Positions 35,196-43,975 of a DNA stretch of 64,000 bases are shown piece by piece. Positions within the stretch are counted from its first letter, which is position 1. Each line of letters opens with the position of its first letter. Source of the stretch: VFKU01 sp038916785 (GTDB lineage Bacteria; Hydrogenedentota; Hydrogenedentia; Hydrogenedentales; GCA-2746185); NCBI GenBank assembly GCA_038916785.1, contig JBCLBO010000002.1, positions 1 through 64,000 on the forward strand. The letters run 5' to 3'. The position numbers were made by a program, and so were the translations under genes. The notes under the pieces are model-generated. The model was not told the DNA's origin. It was given only the letters and a program-made list of their open reading frames with translations, and made no database searches.

Positions 35196-35356
35196 TTTTA
35201 CAGAAGGAAACGAAGAGAACGAAGAACTGATTCATTGCGATTGCTTGGCGGTAGGGCAAAAAAATGCCAAGTAGAATTGATCTATCAGTGTTTTGTCTCA
35301 ATCGAACCGCGCGTGGAATTAAGCGGTTCTTTGTTCCCTTCGTTGCCTTCTGTAAG
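35196..35356. repeat. Inverted 9-base arrays (ACAGAAGGCAACGAAGGG) after queC
   Basis: 35196-35227 (TTTTACAGAAGGAAACGAAG, then AGAACGAAGAAC) starts 5 bases after the queC stop; 35325-35356 is its inverted partner (GGTTCTTTGTTCCCTTCGTT, then GCCTTCTGTAAG). About 97 bases lie between, with no gene. A third arm is at 32188-32220. Confidence 0.8.
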
Positions 35357-35448
35357 TCGCCCTGTCCGCGTTGCGCCGCGCCCCGCTGTACGATAGGCTA
35401 CTTGTTTCCGGGGCAACAGCCCTCAAATCCATTGGGAGGATAGGTTCC

Positions 35449-36297
35449 ATGCGTATGACACTCTTGGCCCTCGTGCTCGTTGCCGCGCCGGCCTTCGGCC
35501 AGGAACTGAAAATCGTCGTCACTCCGGTCGCGGGCCCCGTCTCCATGATCGAAGGCCGCGGCGGCAACATCGGCATCTCCAGCGGCGAAGACGGCATGCT
35601 GATGATCGACACGCAATACGCGAACATCTCCGGGCCCATCGAGGATGCCATGAATAAAATCGGGCCCGGACCGCTGAAATTCATCCTCAGCACCCACTTC
35701 CACGACGACCACACCAGCGGAAACATCCACTTCGGACAGAAAGCGCCGGTCGTCGCGCAGGAAAACGTGCGCACCCGGATGATCGGCACTAAGGACCTCA
35801 CTGACGCCAAAATCCGAAACAGCCTGCCCACCGTGACCTACGCCGAGACGGCCTCCGTTCATTTCAACGGCGAGGCACTCAAACTGGTCCACCTGCCCAA
35901 AGGGCACACCGACGGCGACACGTTAATCTTCTTCACCCAGTCGAACGTGGTCCACACCGGCGACCAATTCACCAACGGTATGTACCCCTTCATCGACACC
36001 AAGGGCGGCGGGTCGGTAGACGGCTACCTCGAAAACGTCGCCAAGATGATCGCCATGATTCCCGACGACGCCAAAATCATCCCGGGTCACGGACCGCTCG
36101 CCACGAAGAAGGATCTGCTGACCTTCCAAGCAACGCTGACCGACACCATCGGCAGCATCCGCAAAGCCGCCGCCGCCGGAAAATCGCTGGAAGACGTGCA
36201 GACCGCCGGCCTCCCCGCGAAGTATGACTCCTGGGGAAAGGCCTTCGTAAGCACAAAATCCTGGATCACCATCGTCTACGGGAGTTCCCCCAAATAA
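35449..36297 (+). CDS. Secreted metallo-beta-lactamase-fold hydrolase
   Basis: A signal peptide (LLALVLVAAPAFGQ) is followed by an MBL domain with HFHDDH (H83, H85, D87, H88), a further His in LPKGHTDGD, the bridging Asp in VHTGDQF and PGHGP. The order is typical of subclass-B-like and quinoprotein-relay MBL proteins found in the periplasm; the substrate is unknown. GGGAGGA lies 8 bases before ATG 35449. 282 residues. Confidence 0.85.
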   Translation: MRMTLLALVLVAAPAFGQELKIVVTPVAGPVSMIEGRGGNIGISSGEDGMLMIDTQYANISGPIEDAMNKIGPGPLKFILSTHFHDDHTSGNIHFGQKAPVVAQENVRTRMIGTKDLTDAKIRNSLPTVTYAETASVHFNGEALKLVHLPKGHTDGDTLIFFTQSNVVHTGDQFTNGMYPFIDTKGGGSVDGYLENVAKMIAMIPDDAKIIPGHGPLATKKDLLTFQATLTDTIGSIRKAAAAGKSLEDVQTAGLPAKYDSWGKAFVSTKSWITIVYGSSPK

Positions 36298-36317
36298 TCG
36301 CGATCGCCCTTCGTAGT

Positions 36318-36358
36318 GACGACCTCCGTAGGGGCGGCCCCCCGTGGCCGCCCATCTC
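36318..36358. repeat. GC-rich hairpin upstream of the alpha/beta hydrolase gene
   Basis: GTAGGGGCGGCCCCCCGTGG at 36328-36347, with GGGCGG...CCGCCC, forms a hairpin of the dispersed CCGTAGGG type also seen near 18330 and 63428. It lies where the start of the next gene would be expected. Confidence 0.5.
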
Positions 36359-36449
36359 GAGACTCCGTTTTTCGTGGCGGGCCGCCGCCGCCGCAACAGC
36401 CGCGCTGGCCGCGCTCATACTGCGTCCCGCCGCCGCTCACGCGAATGAC

Positions 36450-37256
36450 ATGAAACTGACCTCTGGCTTTGTCGAAAGCGGCGGCGAGCAAATCTATTAC
36501 GAAACCCTCGGCACCGGCGATCCCGTCGTACTCTCGCACGGCCTCGGCGGGAACCATGCCATCTGGTTTCAGCAAGTCCCCGTCCTCGCCACGCAATTCC
36601 AGGTCATCACCTGGGACCAGCGCGGATTTGGACGTTCGACCGATGCGCAGAAGCAATCGGGGCCCGTTGCTGCCGTCGAAGATCTCAAGGCTGTGCTCGA
36701 CCATCTAAAGATCACGCGCGCGCACCTCGTTGGCCAATCCATGGGCGGCTGGGCCGTGATGGGCTTCGCGCTGAAGTATCCCGAGCGCGTCGACCGGCTC
36801 GTCCTCGCGGACACGATCGCCGGCATCTACACGCCCGAGGCGGCTGCACACTTCGACGCCTACATCCGCGAGGCCGCCACCTCGCCGACGCCGGACCAAA
36901 TGGAGTACACGCGCCACCCGGCGCTCGGTAACCAGCTCGGCGCTGCGAACCCGGCGCAAGCCTTCCTCTACCGCGAAATCGCCAGCGTCGCACCGCCGGC
37001 GCCGACGGGCATGGGCCTGAAACTGCGGCAGACGGCCTACCCGATGGACCAGGTTCGTAAATTGAATGTGCCGGTGCTCTTCGTCGTCGGTGAGCACGAC
37101 CTGATCTTCTCCCCGGCTTCCATACGGTCGGTGGCCGCCGAGGTGAAGGGCGCGCGCGTCGTCGAGTTGCCGGCCGCGGGGCATTCCCCGTATTTTGAGA
37201 CGCCGATAGCTTGGAATGAGGCCGTGAGCGCGTTCCTGACGGTTTCAACCAATTGA
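36450..37256 (+). CDS. Alpha/beta-fold hydrolase, 5' end uncertain
   Basis: The 268-residue protein has an oxyanion motif SHGLGGN, nucleophile elbow GQSMGG, acid GEHD and catalytic His in AAGHSPY: a complete Ser-Asp-His hydrolase of the epoxide-hydrolase/lactonase type. ATG 36450 has no ribosome site, and the frame stays open upstream encoding LRFSWRAAAAATAALAALIL and PAAAHAN, an evident signal peptide with no ATG, GTG or TTG. A GC-rich repeat lies just before it, so the original start may have been lost or replaced (see findings). Confidence 0.82.
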   Translation: MKLTSGFVESGGEQIYYETLGTGDPVVLSHGLGGNHAIWFQQVPVLATQFQVITWDQRGFGRSTDAQKQSGPVAAVEDLKAVLDHLKITRAHLVGQSMGGWAVMGFALKYPERVDRLVLADTIAGIYTPEAAAHFDAYIREAATSPTPDQMEYTRHPALGNQLGAANPAQAFLYREIASVAPPAPTGMGLKLRQTAYPMDQVRKLNVPVLFVVGEHDLIFSPASIRSVAAEVKGARVVELPAAGHSPYFETPIAWNEAVSAFLTVSTN

Positions 37257-37309
37257 GCGCCCAGGTAGTCCAACGCGGGGGATGGTTTCCCTCGAATAGG
37301 AGCACGACA

Positions 37310-38098
37310 ATGGCTGGACGGATCATTCAACTCATCGTGGTTTGCATCTCGGCGGTGCTGCTTGCCGGGTGCCTCAATGTGCGGGTACATGACAACGAAG
37401 TCAGCGTCGAAAAAGACATGACCCACGCCGACAACGGCTTCTACGCCTTCCGCACCAACGTGGACGGTGACTCCTGGCCCGCCGTGGTCTACGTGCCCGC
37501 GGGCTACACGCCGGACAAGGAATGGCCGCTGGTCGTCTTCCTGCACGGCATAGGAGAGCGCGGCGCCGACGGCTGGAAGCAGGCCGAAGTCGGCATCGGC
37601 CGCGCGATTCGCCTCAGCCCGGATCGCTTCCCCGCGCTCGTCGTGATGCCGCAGTGCGCGACCAGCACCACCTGGAGTTCGGCGGACAATCCCAGCGGCG
37701 CGCCCTCTTGGAAGCACATCGATTCCGCGATCGAGTACGTGAAACAGCACTACCGCGTAGACGAAAAACACGTCGCCCTCACCGGCCTCTCGATGGGCGG
37801 CTTCGGCACCTTCCGCTACGGCGCGATGCGCGCGGACCAGTTCAGCGCCTTCATGCCGGTCTGCGGCGGCGGCAACGTGTCGGACGCCAAGGAACTCGCG
37901 CGCCGGCCGCTCTGGGCCTTTCACGGCCTCGCGGACACGACCGTGAAGCCGGAACTCTCACGCCGGATGGTGGACGCCGTGAAAGCGGCAGGCGGCTCGG
38001 CGCAACTCACCGAGTACGAAGGCGTGGGCCACAACAGTTGGGACAATGCCTACGCCGATCCCGAAGCGATCCAGTGGCTGCTCGCGCAGTCGCTCTGA
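37310..38098 (+). CDS. Lipoprotein esterase/dienelactone hydrolase-like (phospholipase/carboxylesterase fold)
   Basis: Signal peptide with lipobox LLAGC (Cys 21), then an alpha/beta hydrolase domain with FLHGIGERG, nucleophile GLSMGG, Asp in GLADTTV and His in GVGHNSW. This pattern matches the Poly(3-hydroxybutyrate)-depolymerase/dienelactone-hydrolase type esterases often exported by environmental bacteria. AGGAG lies 7 bases before ATG 37310. 262 residues. Confidence 0.85.
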   Translation: MAGRIIQLIVVCISAVLLAGCLNVRVHDNEVSVEKDMTHADNGFYAFRTNVDGDSWPAVVYVPAGYTPDKEWPLVVFLHGIGERGADGWKQAEVGIGRAIRLSPDRFPALVVMPQCATSTTWSSADNPSGAPSWKHIDSAIEYVKQHYRVDEKHVALTGLSMGGFGTFRYGAMRADQFSAFMPVCGGGNVSDAKELARRPLWAFHGLADTTVKPELSRRMVDAVKAAGGSAQLTEYEGVGHNSWDNAYADPEAIQWLLAQSL

Positions 38099-38266
38099 TA
38101 CGCATCCTGGAGACTCCCAGCCTCGAAGCGGACTCGTTAATCGACGATTCACAGCGTGGTTTATTTGCGGCGCCCATTTCCCAGTGCGCCACAATGCCGA
38201 TACCCATCCGTTCGGTATCGCCGGCGGCAAGTCAGCATGCGCGTCCGTGCAGGCGGGTCGCCCATG

Positions 38267-39283
38267 CTACGGCCGGCGCGCCCACATGACCACGTTGAAG
38301 GGGTAGAGCCGCAGCGCGAGCGGGCCGATTGCCGCGAGCAGGGTGGCGCGCAGGGCCGGCTGATCGAGCGCCGCGTAGGCGACGCGGCGGCCCAACGTGA
38401 GATTCGCGGACTGCGTTCTTCTCGCCGCGATCTTTTCGGCGATGCCGGCCGGGCTGATCTCGAAGTGGAGATCGAGTCCGGCGGCGGTGGCGAACGAGCG
38501 CCACTCGTGGAGCCTATATATGTGTTCGTTGAAACCGTCGGAGATATCTTCTTTTCCGAAAGCTTCGATGCGTTTGCGCTCGAAGCGGCCGGCGACAGGT
38601 TCGTTGACGAACACGGCGCGGCCGCCGGGCTTGAGCGCGCGGGCGATCTCTGCGAAGGTGCGCCCGAGGTCGGGGCTGTGGTGGAGCGCGGCGTTAGCGA
38701 AGACGATGTCGAAGCGCCCCGAGGCGACAGGCAGCGCGGTCATGTCGCCAAGGACGCGATCGAAGTAGCGGGAGTCGCTCTGGAGGAAGCGGCTGCGCGG
38801 GAGATATAGCCGCGAAATGTCGACGGCGATCGCCCGGCACCCGCGATCAGCGAGCATCGCGGTCGTCCAGGCCATGCCCGCGCCGACGTCGAGCGCGACG
38901 TCGCCCGCGCGGGGCCGGAGCGCTTCCAGCGCGTAGCGCACGACGGGCGCCTGTTCGGCGGTCGTCGCGAAACCTTCGGGGAGGCTGCGGATGAAGGCAC
39001 CCAGGCGCGCGTCGTCGTGGACAAGCGAGGCGTAATCCTGCGACCCGGTGAGCGTGCGATCCTCGACGGATTGCTGCGCCGCGAGTTCCTTTTCCACGAT
39101 CGCGGACGGGGCCGGACAGAGATTGCAGGTACCCTGCACCAACGGAAATCGGCTCGTGCAGCTTGCGCACTCGAGCGTACCGGACTCCACTTCGATGGCA
39201 TTCGCCCGCCCTTCATTCAGCGATAGCGTCGCCTCGGCCAGACAAACTGGGCAACGCAGGAGCGCAAGGAGTGGCGAGCGCAT
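38267..39283 (-). CDS. SAM-dependent methyltransferase with Trm112-like zinc ribbon
   Basis: The first 60 residues have RCPVC and ECASC spaced as in Trm112p-like zinc ribbons (LLALLRCPVCLAEATLS, then TLECASCTSRFPLVQGTCNL). A class I methyltransferase domain follows with LDVGAGMAWTTAMLA, AVDISRLYL, FDIVFANAALHHSPDLG. The fusion is common in enzymes of lipid, sugar or quinone decoration. ATG 39283, preceded by GAGG, is preferred to a longer form at 39322. 338 residues. Confidence 0.82.
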   Translation of the reverse strand: MRSPLLALLRCPVCLAEATLSLNEGRANAIEVESGTLECASCTSRFPLVQGTCNLCPAPSAIVEKELAAQQSVEDRTLTGSQDYASLVHDDARLGAFIRSLPEGFATTAEQAPVVRYALEALRPRAGDVALDVGAGMAWTTAMLADRGCRAIAVDISRLYLPRSRFLQSDSRYFDRVLGDMTALPVASGRFDIVFANAALHHSPDLGRTFAEIARALKPGGRAVFVNEPVAGRFERKRIEAFGKEDISDGFNEHIYRLHEWRSFATAAGLDLHFEISPAGIAEKIAARRTQSANLTLGRRVAYAALDQPALRATLLAAIGPLALRLYPFNVVMWARRP

Positions 39284-39406
39284 CGGGACCTCATCGTGAG
39301 TGCGGTCACGCCACGCTAGCAATCGAGCAGCGACCAGTCAATGAATGGCCGTCTCTGCCGTCGCGCGTGATATCCTTGGGTGGGACAACATAGGTGTGGC
39401 GCTCGA

Positions 39407-39670
39407 ATGACGGAACGATCTGACACGGACCGGGCCAGTACGCTAGCCGATCAACACGAGCAATTGAAGCGCTGGGTGCAAACGTGGCGAGTGGCGGGTG
39501 TTGAGTTGGAGCATATCCGCCGCGAAGAGTTGCGCGCGCTTGACGGGTATCGGGCCATCGAGTTGTTATGCGGACCCGCCGATTACACGGTTCCTCCCCG
39601 GGCGCCAAAGCCGACGTCGGGATTGGTCGAACAGCAGCACTGGTTCATGAAAGTCGGCCGGCGTGATTGA
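39407..39670 (+). CDS. Small partner of nucleotidyltransferase; putative antitoxin
   Basis: The 87-residue soluble protein is mostly helical and charged (DQHEQLKRWVQTWRVAGVEL, ending SGLVEQQHWFMKV). It overlaps the following nucleotidyltransferase by 8 bases, the layout of a two-gene toxin-antitoxin module. The family has no established function; the antitoxin role is inferred from context only. Confidence 0.55.
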   Translation: MTERSDTDRASTLADQHEQLKRWVQTWRVAGVELEHIRREELRALDGYRAIELLCGPADYTVPPRAPKPTSGLVEQQHWFMKVGRRD

Positions 39671-40232
39671 GGTCATTCGCGCCGCGGCCGAAGTGCAGCG
39701 GGTCTGCGAGCGGAACCGTTGGCGGTTCTGTTTTATCAGGGGCCTCGCGCTACTCCGGTGGGGCGAGCCGCGCGAGACCGTCGACGTAGACCTGACCTTG
39801 CTTACGGGCCTCGGCAACGAGACGGCGTTCATTGAGGAATTGACAGAGTGCTTTGAACCACGGCTGGCGGACGCGCGCGATTTTGCGCTGCGCAACCGGG
39901 TACTCTTGCTGCGTGCGGCGTCCGGTGTCGGTATCGACGTAGCCCTCGCTTGGATACCCTTCGAAGAGCGCGTGGTCAACCGCTCCACGTTATACGAATT
40001 TCAACAGGGCGTTTCGCTGCGAACATGTTCGGCGGACGACTTGATCGTGATGAAAGCCTTCGCCGGAAGAGGAAAAGATTGGGTGGACGTTGAAAATGTA
40101 ATTGTCCGTCAAAGCGGAAAGCTCGATTGGGACACCATATTCCAAGAGATCGACGTGCTCGCGGAGGCGAAGGGCGAGCCGGAGATTGTCACAGAATTAG
40201 GAAAACGGCGTGAGGATTTCGAGAACACATGA
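39663..40232 (+). CDS. AbiEii-like nucleotidyltransferase; putative toxin
   Basis: The 189-residue protein has the minimal nucleotidyltransferase core: RGLALLRWGEPRETVDVDLT with the DxD pair, then a third acidic strand (GIDVALAWIPF) and KAFAGRGKDWVDVENVI, the helix that follows in AbiEii/type IV toxins. GTG 39663 overlaps the upstream small gene, and its TGA overlaps the tyrS ATG. Related toxins modify tRNA 3' ends; the link here is inference. Confidence 0.72.
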   Translation: MIEVIRAAAEVQRVCERNRWRFCFIRGLALLRWGEPRETVDVDLTLLTGLGNETAFIEELTECFEPRLADARDFALRNRVLLLRAASGVGIDVALAWIPFEERVVNRSTLYEFQQGVSLRTCSADDLIVMKAFAGRGKDWVDVENVIVRQSGKLDWDTIFQEIDVLAEAKGEPEIVTELGKRREDFENT

Positions 40233-41503
40233 CGCTGTACGAAGACTTGGCGTGGCGCGGGCTGATTAGCCAGGCGACGCATCCGGAGTTGGGCGGGCTG
40301 CTCGAGAAGGAGCGGTTTACCGTCTACGCGGGGTTTGATCCGACGGCGGATAGTCTGCATATCGGCTCGTTGATTCCGCTGCTGGGGCTGGCGCGGTTCC
40401 AACGCGCGGGGCACACGCCGATCGCGCTGATCGGCGGCGCGACGGGGATGATCGGCGACCCGAGCGGGAAGTCCGAGGAGCGCCAACTCCAGACGCGCGA
40501 GATGGTCGAGCGCAATGTCGCGGGAGTCGAGGCGCAGTTGCGCAAGTTCCTCGACTTCAAAGGGGCGACCGCGGCGATCGTGACGAACAACCTCGACTGG
40601 CTCGGGCAGCTCCGGCTGGTCACTTTCCTGCGCGACATCGGCAAGCACTTTTCGGTGAACGCGATGATGGCGCGCGAGTCGGTCCGCGCGCGGCTTGAGG
40701 ATCGGGAGCACGGGATCAGCTACACGGAATTCTCGTACCAGCTCTTGCAGGCCTACGATTTCTTGCAGCTCTACGACGAGCACAAGTGCCGGCTGCAAAT
40801 CGGCGGTAGCGATCAGTGGGGCAATATCGTCGCGGGGATGGACCTCACGCGGCGGCTGCGGCCCGGCGTGGAGACCTACGGGCTGACGTTCCCGTTGGTG
40901 ATGAAGGCGGACGGCGGAAAATTCGGCAAGTCGGAGAGCGGAAACGTCTGGCTCGATCCGACGAAGACTTCGCCGTACAAGTTCTACCAGTTTTGGATTA
41001 ATACCGCCGATGCGGACGCGGTGAAGTTTCTGAAATATTTCACGTTTCTTCCGCACGAGGAGATTGACACGCTCGGCGAGGCCGTGACGTCGGCGCCGCA
41101 GGAACGCGCCGCGCAGAAGGCGTTGGCTACCGAGATGACGAAGCTGGTGCACGGCGAGGCGGCGCTGGCGGACGCGATCAAGGCGAGCGCCGCGATGTTC
41201 GGCGGGTCGTTAGAGGGACTGAGCGATGCGACGTTGGAAGACATCTTCACGGGCATGCCGAGCGCGGAGCTGCCGCGCGCGGCGCTGTCGGCGGGGCGGG
41301 CGTTGATCGACGTGCTGGTTGAGTCGGGAGTGTTCAAGAGCAAGGGCGAGGCGAAGCGGCTGGTGCAAAACGGCGGGTTGTATGTGAACAACGCGCGCGT
41401 GGACGCCGAGGACGCCAAACTTACGAACCAGTGCCTGACGACCGAGCGGATCGCCGTGGTGCGCACGGGGAAGAAGAACTACCACCTGCTGAAGTTCGTC
41501 TGA
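40229..41503 (+). CDS. tyrS: Tyrosyl-tRNA synthetase
   Basis: Charges tRNA-Tyr. The 424-residue protein has the class I HIGS motif (44-47), GGATGMIGDPSGKS, GSDQWGNI, the KMSKS equivalent KFGKS near residue 232 and a C-terminal S4 RNA-binding domain (AKRLVQNGGLYVNNARV). Its start codon is in the stop of the nucleotidyltransferase gene (ATGA), so tyrS is translationally coupled to the putative toxin pair. Confidence 0.98.
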   Translation: MTLYEDLAWRGLISQATHPELGGLLEKERFTVYAGFDPTADSLHIGSLIPLLGLARFQRAGHTPIALIGGATGMIGDPSGKSEERQLQTREMVERNVAGVEAQLRKFLDFKGATAAIVTNNLDWLGQLRLVTFLRDIGKHFSVNAMMARESVRARLEDREHGISYTEFSYQLLQAYDFLQLYDEHKCRLQIGGSDQWGNIVAGMDLTRRLRPGVETYGLTFPLVMKADGGKFGKSESGNVWLDPTKTSPYKFYQFWINTADADAVKFLKYFTFLPHEEIDTLGEAVTSAPQERAAQKALATEMTKLVHGEAALADAIKASAAMFGGSLEGLSDATLEDIFTGMPSAELPRAALSAGRALIDVLVESGVFKSKGEAKRLVQNGGLYVNNARVDAEDAKLTNQCLTTERIAVVRTGKKNYHLLKFV

Positions 41504-41512
41504 AAAAACTCT

Positions 41513-41628
41513 GCCACGGATTTAACGGATTACACGGATCAGGCTTCTTTTGATCTGTGAGTCGCCCGATGATCATCTCTTGAAAATGTTTGGAGATCGA
41601 TCCGTTTTATCCATCAAATCCGTGGCTC
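41513..41628. repeat. Inverted (ACGGATTNN)3 arrays after tyrS
   Basis: 41513-41542 (GCCACGGATTTAACGGATTA, CACGGATCAG) begins 9 bases after the tyrS stop. 41597-41628 is the inverted partner. Unit length is 9 bases, three units per arm, with 54 bases between and no gene. The VWA gene's stop lies 15 bases beyond the right arm. Confidence 0.85.
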
Positions 41629-41643
41629 ATTCTCTCTGATATA

Positions 41644-43971
41644 TTAGCGTCCTTCAATCAGCGGCCGGGCCTGGAGCATCAGGTGGATCATTTCCGCGCG
41701 GCGGGGATCGTCGCTGGCGGCGAGGCCGGCCTGGGCGAGTTGCATCATGGTGTCGTAGCTCAGACCCGAGCCCAGTGGATTGCCGCGCAGTAGTTTGCCG
41801 AAGGCCGCGACGGCGCTGGCGAACTTGAGATCGGCCGAGGGCGATTCGGAAACCTGATCCTTCAGCGGGAACTCAAGCAGCTTGCTCTCCGCGCCTTCGG
41901 GTTCTTTGTAGCGCAGCTTCACGAGCATCAGTTCGTCGGCGTGCGCGGGCGATGCGGCTGGCGCGGCGGCCTGGGGAGCCGCTTCCGGGGCCGCGCCGCC
42001 GGTCTGATACCGCAGCGTGTCCTCCGTACCTGCGGGAATCGCCTGGTCGGCGGGGACGATTTCGTACAGCGCGGTGACGGTGTGACCCGCGCCGATTTCG
42101 CCGGCGTCTTTGCGGTCGTCGTTGAAGTCCTGCGCGGCGAGTGCGCGGTTTTCGTAGCCGATGAGGCGGTAGGCCGCGACGCGGGCGGGGTTGAACTCGA
42201 CCTGAATCTTCACGTCCTTCGCGATGGTCACGAGCGTGCCGGAGAATTCTTCGACGAAGACTTTGCGCGCTTCGGATTCGGAGTCGATGTACCCGTAGAC
42301 GCCGTTGCCCTTGTCGGCGAGCATCTCCAGCTTGTCGTCCTTCAGGTTGCCCATGCCGAAACCGAACACGCTGAGGAACACGTTGCTTTTGGCTTCGTTC
42401 TGAATCATCGAGAGGAGCGAGTCGTTGTCGCTGATGCCTACGTTGAAGTCGCCGTCGGTCGCCAGGATGACTCGGTTCACGCCGCCCGGCAGAAAGTTCT
42501 CCCGCGCGGACTGATAGGCGAGCTGGATACCGCCGGCGCCATTCGTCGAGCCGCCCGCGCCGAGTTGATCGATCGCGCTAAGGATCACGTCCTGCCGCGA
42601 GGCGTTGGTGACCGGCAAGGCAAGATTCACGCCGCTGGCATAGGTGACAATGCTGACCCGGTCGCGCTCGTCAAGCTGGCGCGTGAGCATCGCCATCGCG
42701 CGTTTGACCAGCGGCAGCTTGTTCTCCGGCTGCATCGAGCCGGACACGTCGATGAGGAAGACGAGGTTCGTCGCGGGGCGTTGCGCGCGCGGCACCTCGC
42801 GGCCCTTGAGCCCGATGCGCACGAGCGTGTGCGCCGGCGCCCAGGGGCACGCGGCCGCCTCGAAGTGCGCGGCGAAGGGCGTGCCGTCCGTCGGCGCGGG
42901 GTACGCGTAATCGAAGTAGTTGATCAGTTCCTCAACGCGCACGGCGTCCGGCGGCGGCAACTGGCCCGAGTCGAGGAAGCGCCGCACATTCGCGTAGGAC
43001 GCCGTGTCGACGTCGATTGAGAAGGTCGAGAGCGGCTGGTCGCTGACGCGCAGGAAGCCGTTGTCGATGATTTGCTTGTAGGCTTCGGAGCCGGGGGATT
43101 CCGGCGCGACTTGGCGCGGATCCCGCCACGCGAGGTGGTCAATCCGTGCGACTTGGACCTCGTTTTGGCGGCCATAGCCGATCGATTGCAGTTGAGCCTG
43201 ATGTTCGCGGGAAAGGGTGCTGGAGTCCGGGGTCGCGACCGCCACAGGCGCGGCAGCCACAGCCGAAAGGAGTGCGGGACTATTTTGCGCCTTGTCGCCG
43301 AGAGCGGGTTTGGACTTCTTGCTGTCCGAGTAACCGATGCCTTCGAGTTCATCGACTTTCTCCGCGGGCATTGCCGCGGAACGCTCATACTCGACCCCTG
43401 CGCGGGCGTACGCGGTGCCCGCCGTTTCTTCATGCAGCTTGGGAATCTGCTCTTGAACTTCGGGCTTGTTGAAATCCGGGCGGAAGTTGGCGCTTGAGCC
43501 GGGTCCGTTGATATCTCCCATGAAGGCACGCTCGACGCCGGGCTTGAGTACCTTGAGGGTTTCCCACTCCCGTTGCGCCCTGGCTTCGGCAGTCTCAGCG
43601 TAGGATGGAAATAGGGCCAACTTCTCCCTCGGGGACTCGAAGCGGTCAACAATCTGATATACGGAGGCTATGAGCGCCAGCGCGGCGGCGAGCGCGATGG
43701 CTCGGCCCACGACTCGCCTGCGGGGCCGCGTAACCAGTGACTCAAGCTTGCTGCGCTGCTCGCCCGAGAGCGCAACACTTTCCGCGGAGTCTGCAAAGGC
43801 TTCTTCCGACAATTTCACCGCGGCACGGATTTCGTCGAGCGTCTTGCGCGGTGCTTCATTCCCCGCGTGCGCGGCATCGCCGAGCAGTTTTTCGATCGCC
43901 TTCGTTTCGGCGGGATCCAACTCGCCGAGCGCGTAGGCGGTCAATGTTTCGTCGTTGAGTTCGTGTTTCAT
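41644..43971 (-). CDS. Anti-sigma-like/VWA domain fusion protein (YfbK type)
   Basis: The first 100 residues resemble an anti-sigma N-terminus without the zinc Cys/His set (LTAYALGELDPAETKAIE), then a membrane helix (GRAIALAAALALIASVY). A long linker carries DELEGIGYSDS and QLQSIGYGRQ. The YfbK-type region follows (TFSIDVDTASYANVRRFL) with a VWA domain having MIDAS DVSGSM, STNG and ATDGDFN. It starts 4 bases after the ECF sigma gene, so it probably sequesters that factor. ATG 43971 is preferred over 43989. 775 residues. Confidence 0.86.
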   Translation of the reverse strand: MKHELNDETLTAYALGELDPAETKAIEKLLGDAAHAGNEAPRKTLDEIRAAVKLSEEAFADSAESVALSGEQRSKLESLVTRPRRRVVGRAIALAAALALIASVYQIVDRFESPREKLALFPSYAETAEARAQREWETLKVLKPGVERAFMGDINGPGSSANFRPDFNKPEVQEQIPKLHEETAGTAYARAGVEYERSAAMPAEKVDELEGIGYSDSKKSKPALGDKAQNSPALLSAVAAAPVAVATPDSSTLSREHQAQLQSIGYGRQNEVQVARIDHLAWRDPRQVAPESPGSEAYKQIIDNGFLRVSDQPLSTFSIDVDTASYANVRRFLDSGQLPPPDAVRVEELINYFDYAYPAPTDGTPFAAHFEAAACPWAPAHTLVRIGLKGREVPRAQRPATNLVFLIDVSGSMQPENKLPLVKRAMAMLTRQLDERDRVSIVTYASGVNLALPVTNASRQDVILSAIDQLGAGGSTNGAGGIQLAYQSARENFLPGGVNRVILATDGDFNVGISDNDSLLSMIQNEAKSNVFLSVFGFGMGNLKDDKLEMLADKGNGVYGYIDSESEARKVFVEEFSGTLVTIAKDVKIQVEFNPARVAAYRLIGYENRALAAQDFNDDRKDAGEIGAGHTVTALYEIVPADQAIPAGTEDTLRYQTGGAAPEAAPQAAAPAASPAHADELMLVKLRYKEPEGAESKLLEFPLKDQVSESPSADLKFASAVAAFGKLLRGNPLGSGLSYDTMMQLAQAGLAASDDPRRAEMIHLMLQARPLIEGR

Positions 43972-43975
43972 GGCG

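Noticed and set aside
36318..36358. Intrinsic terminator after the MBL gene
   Set aside because: Hairpin present but no T-run; it matches dispersed palindromes instead.
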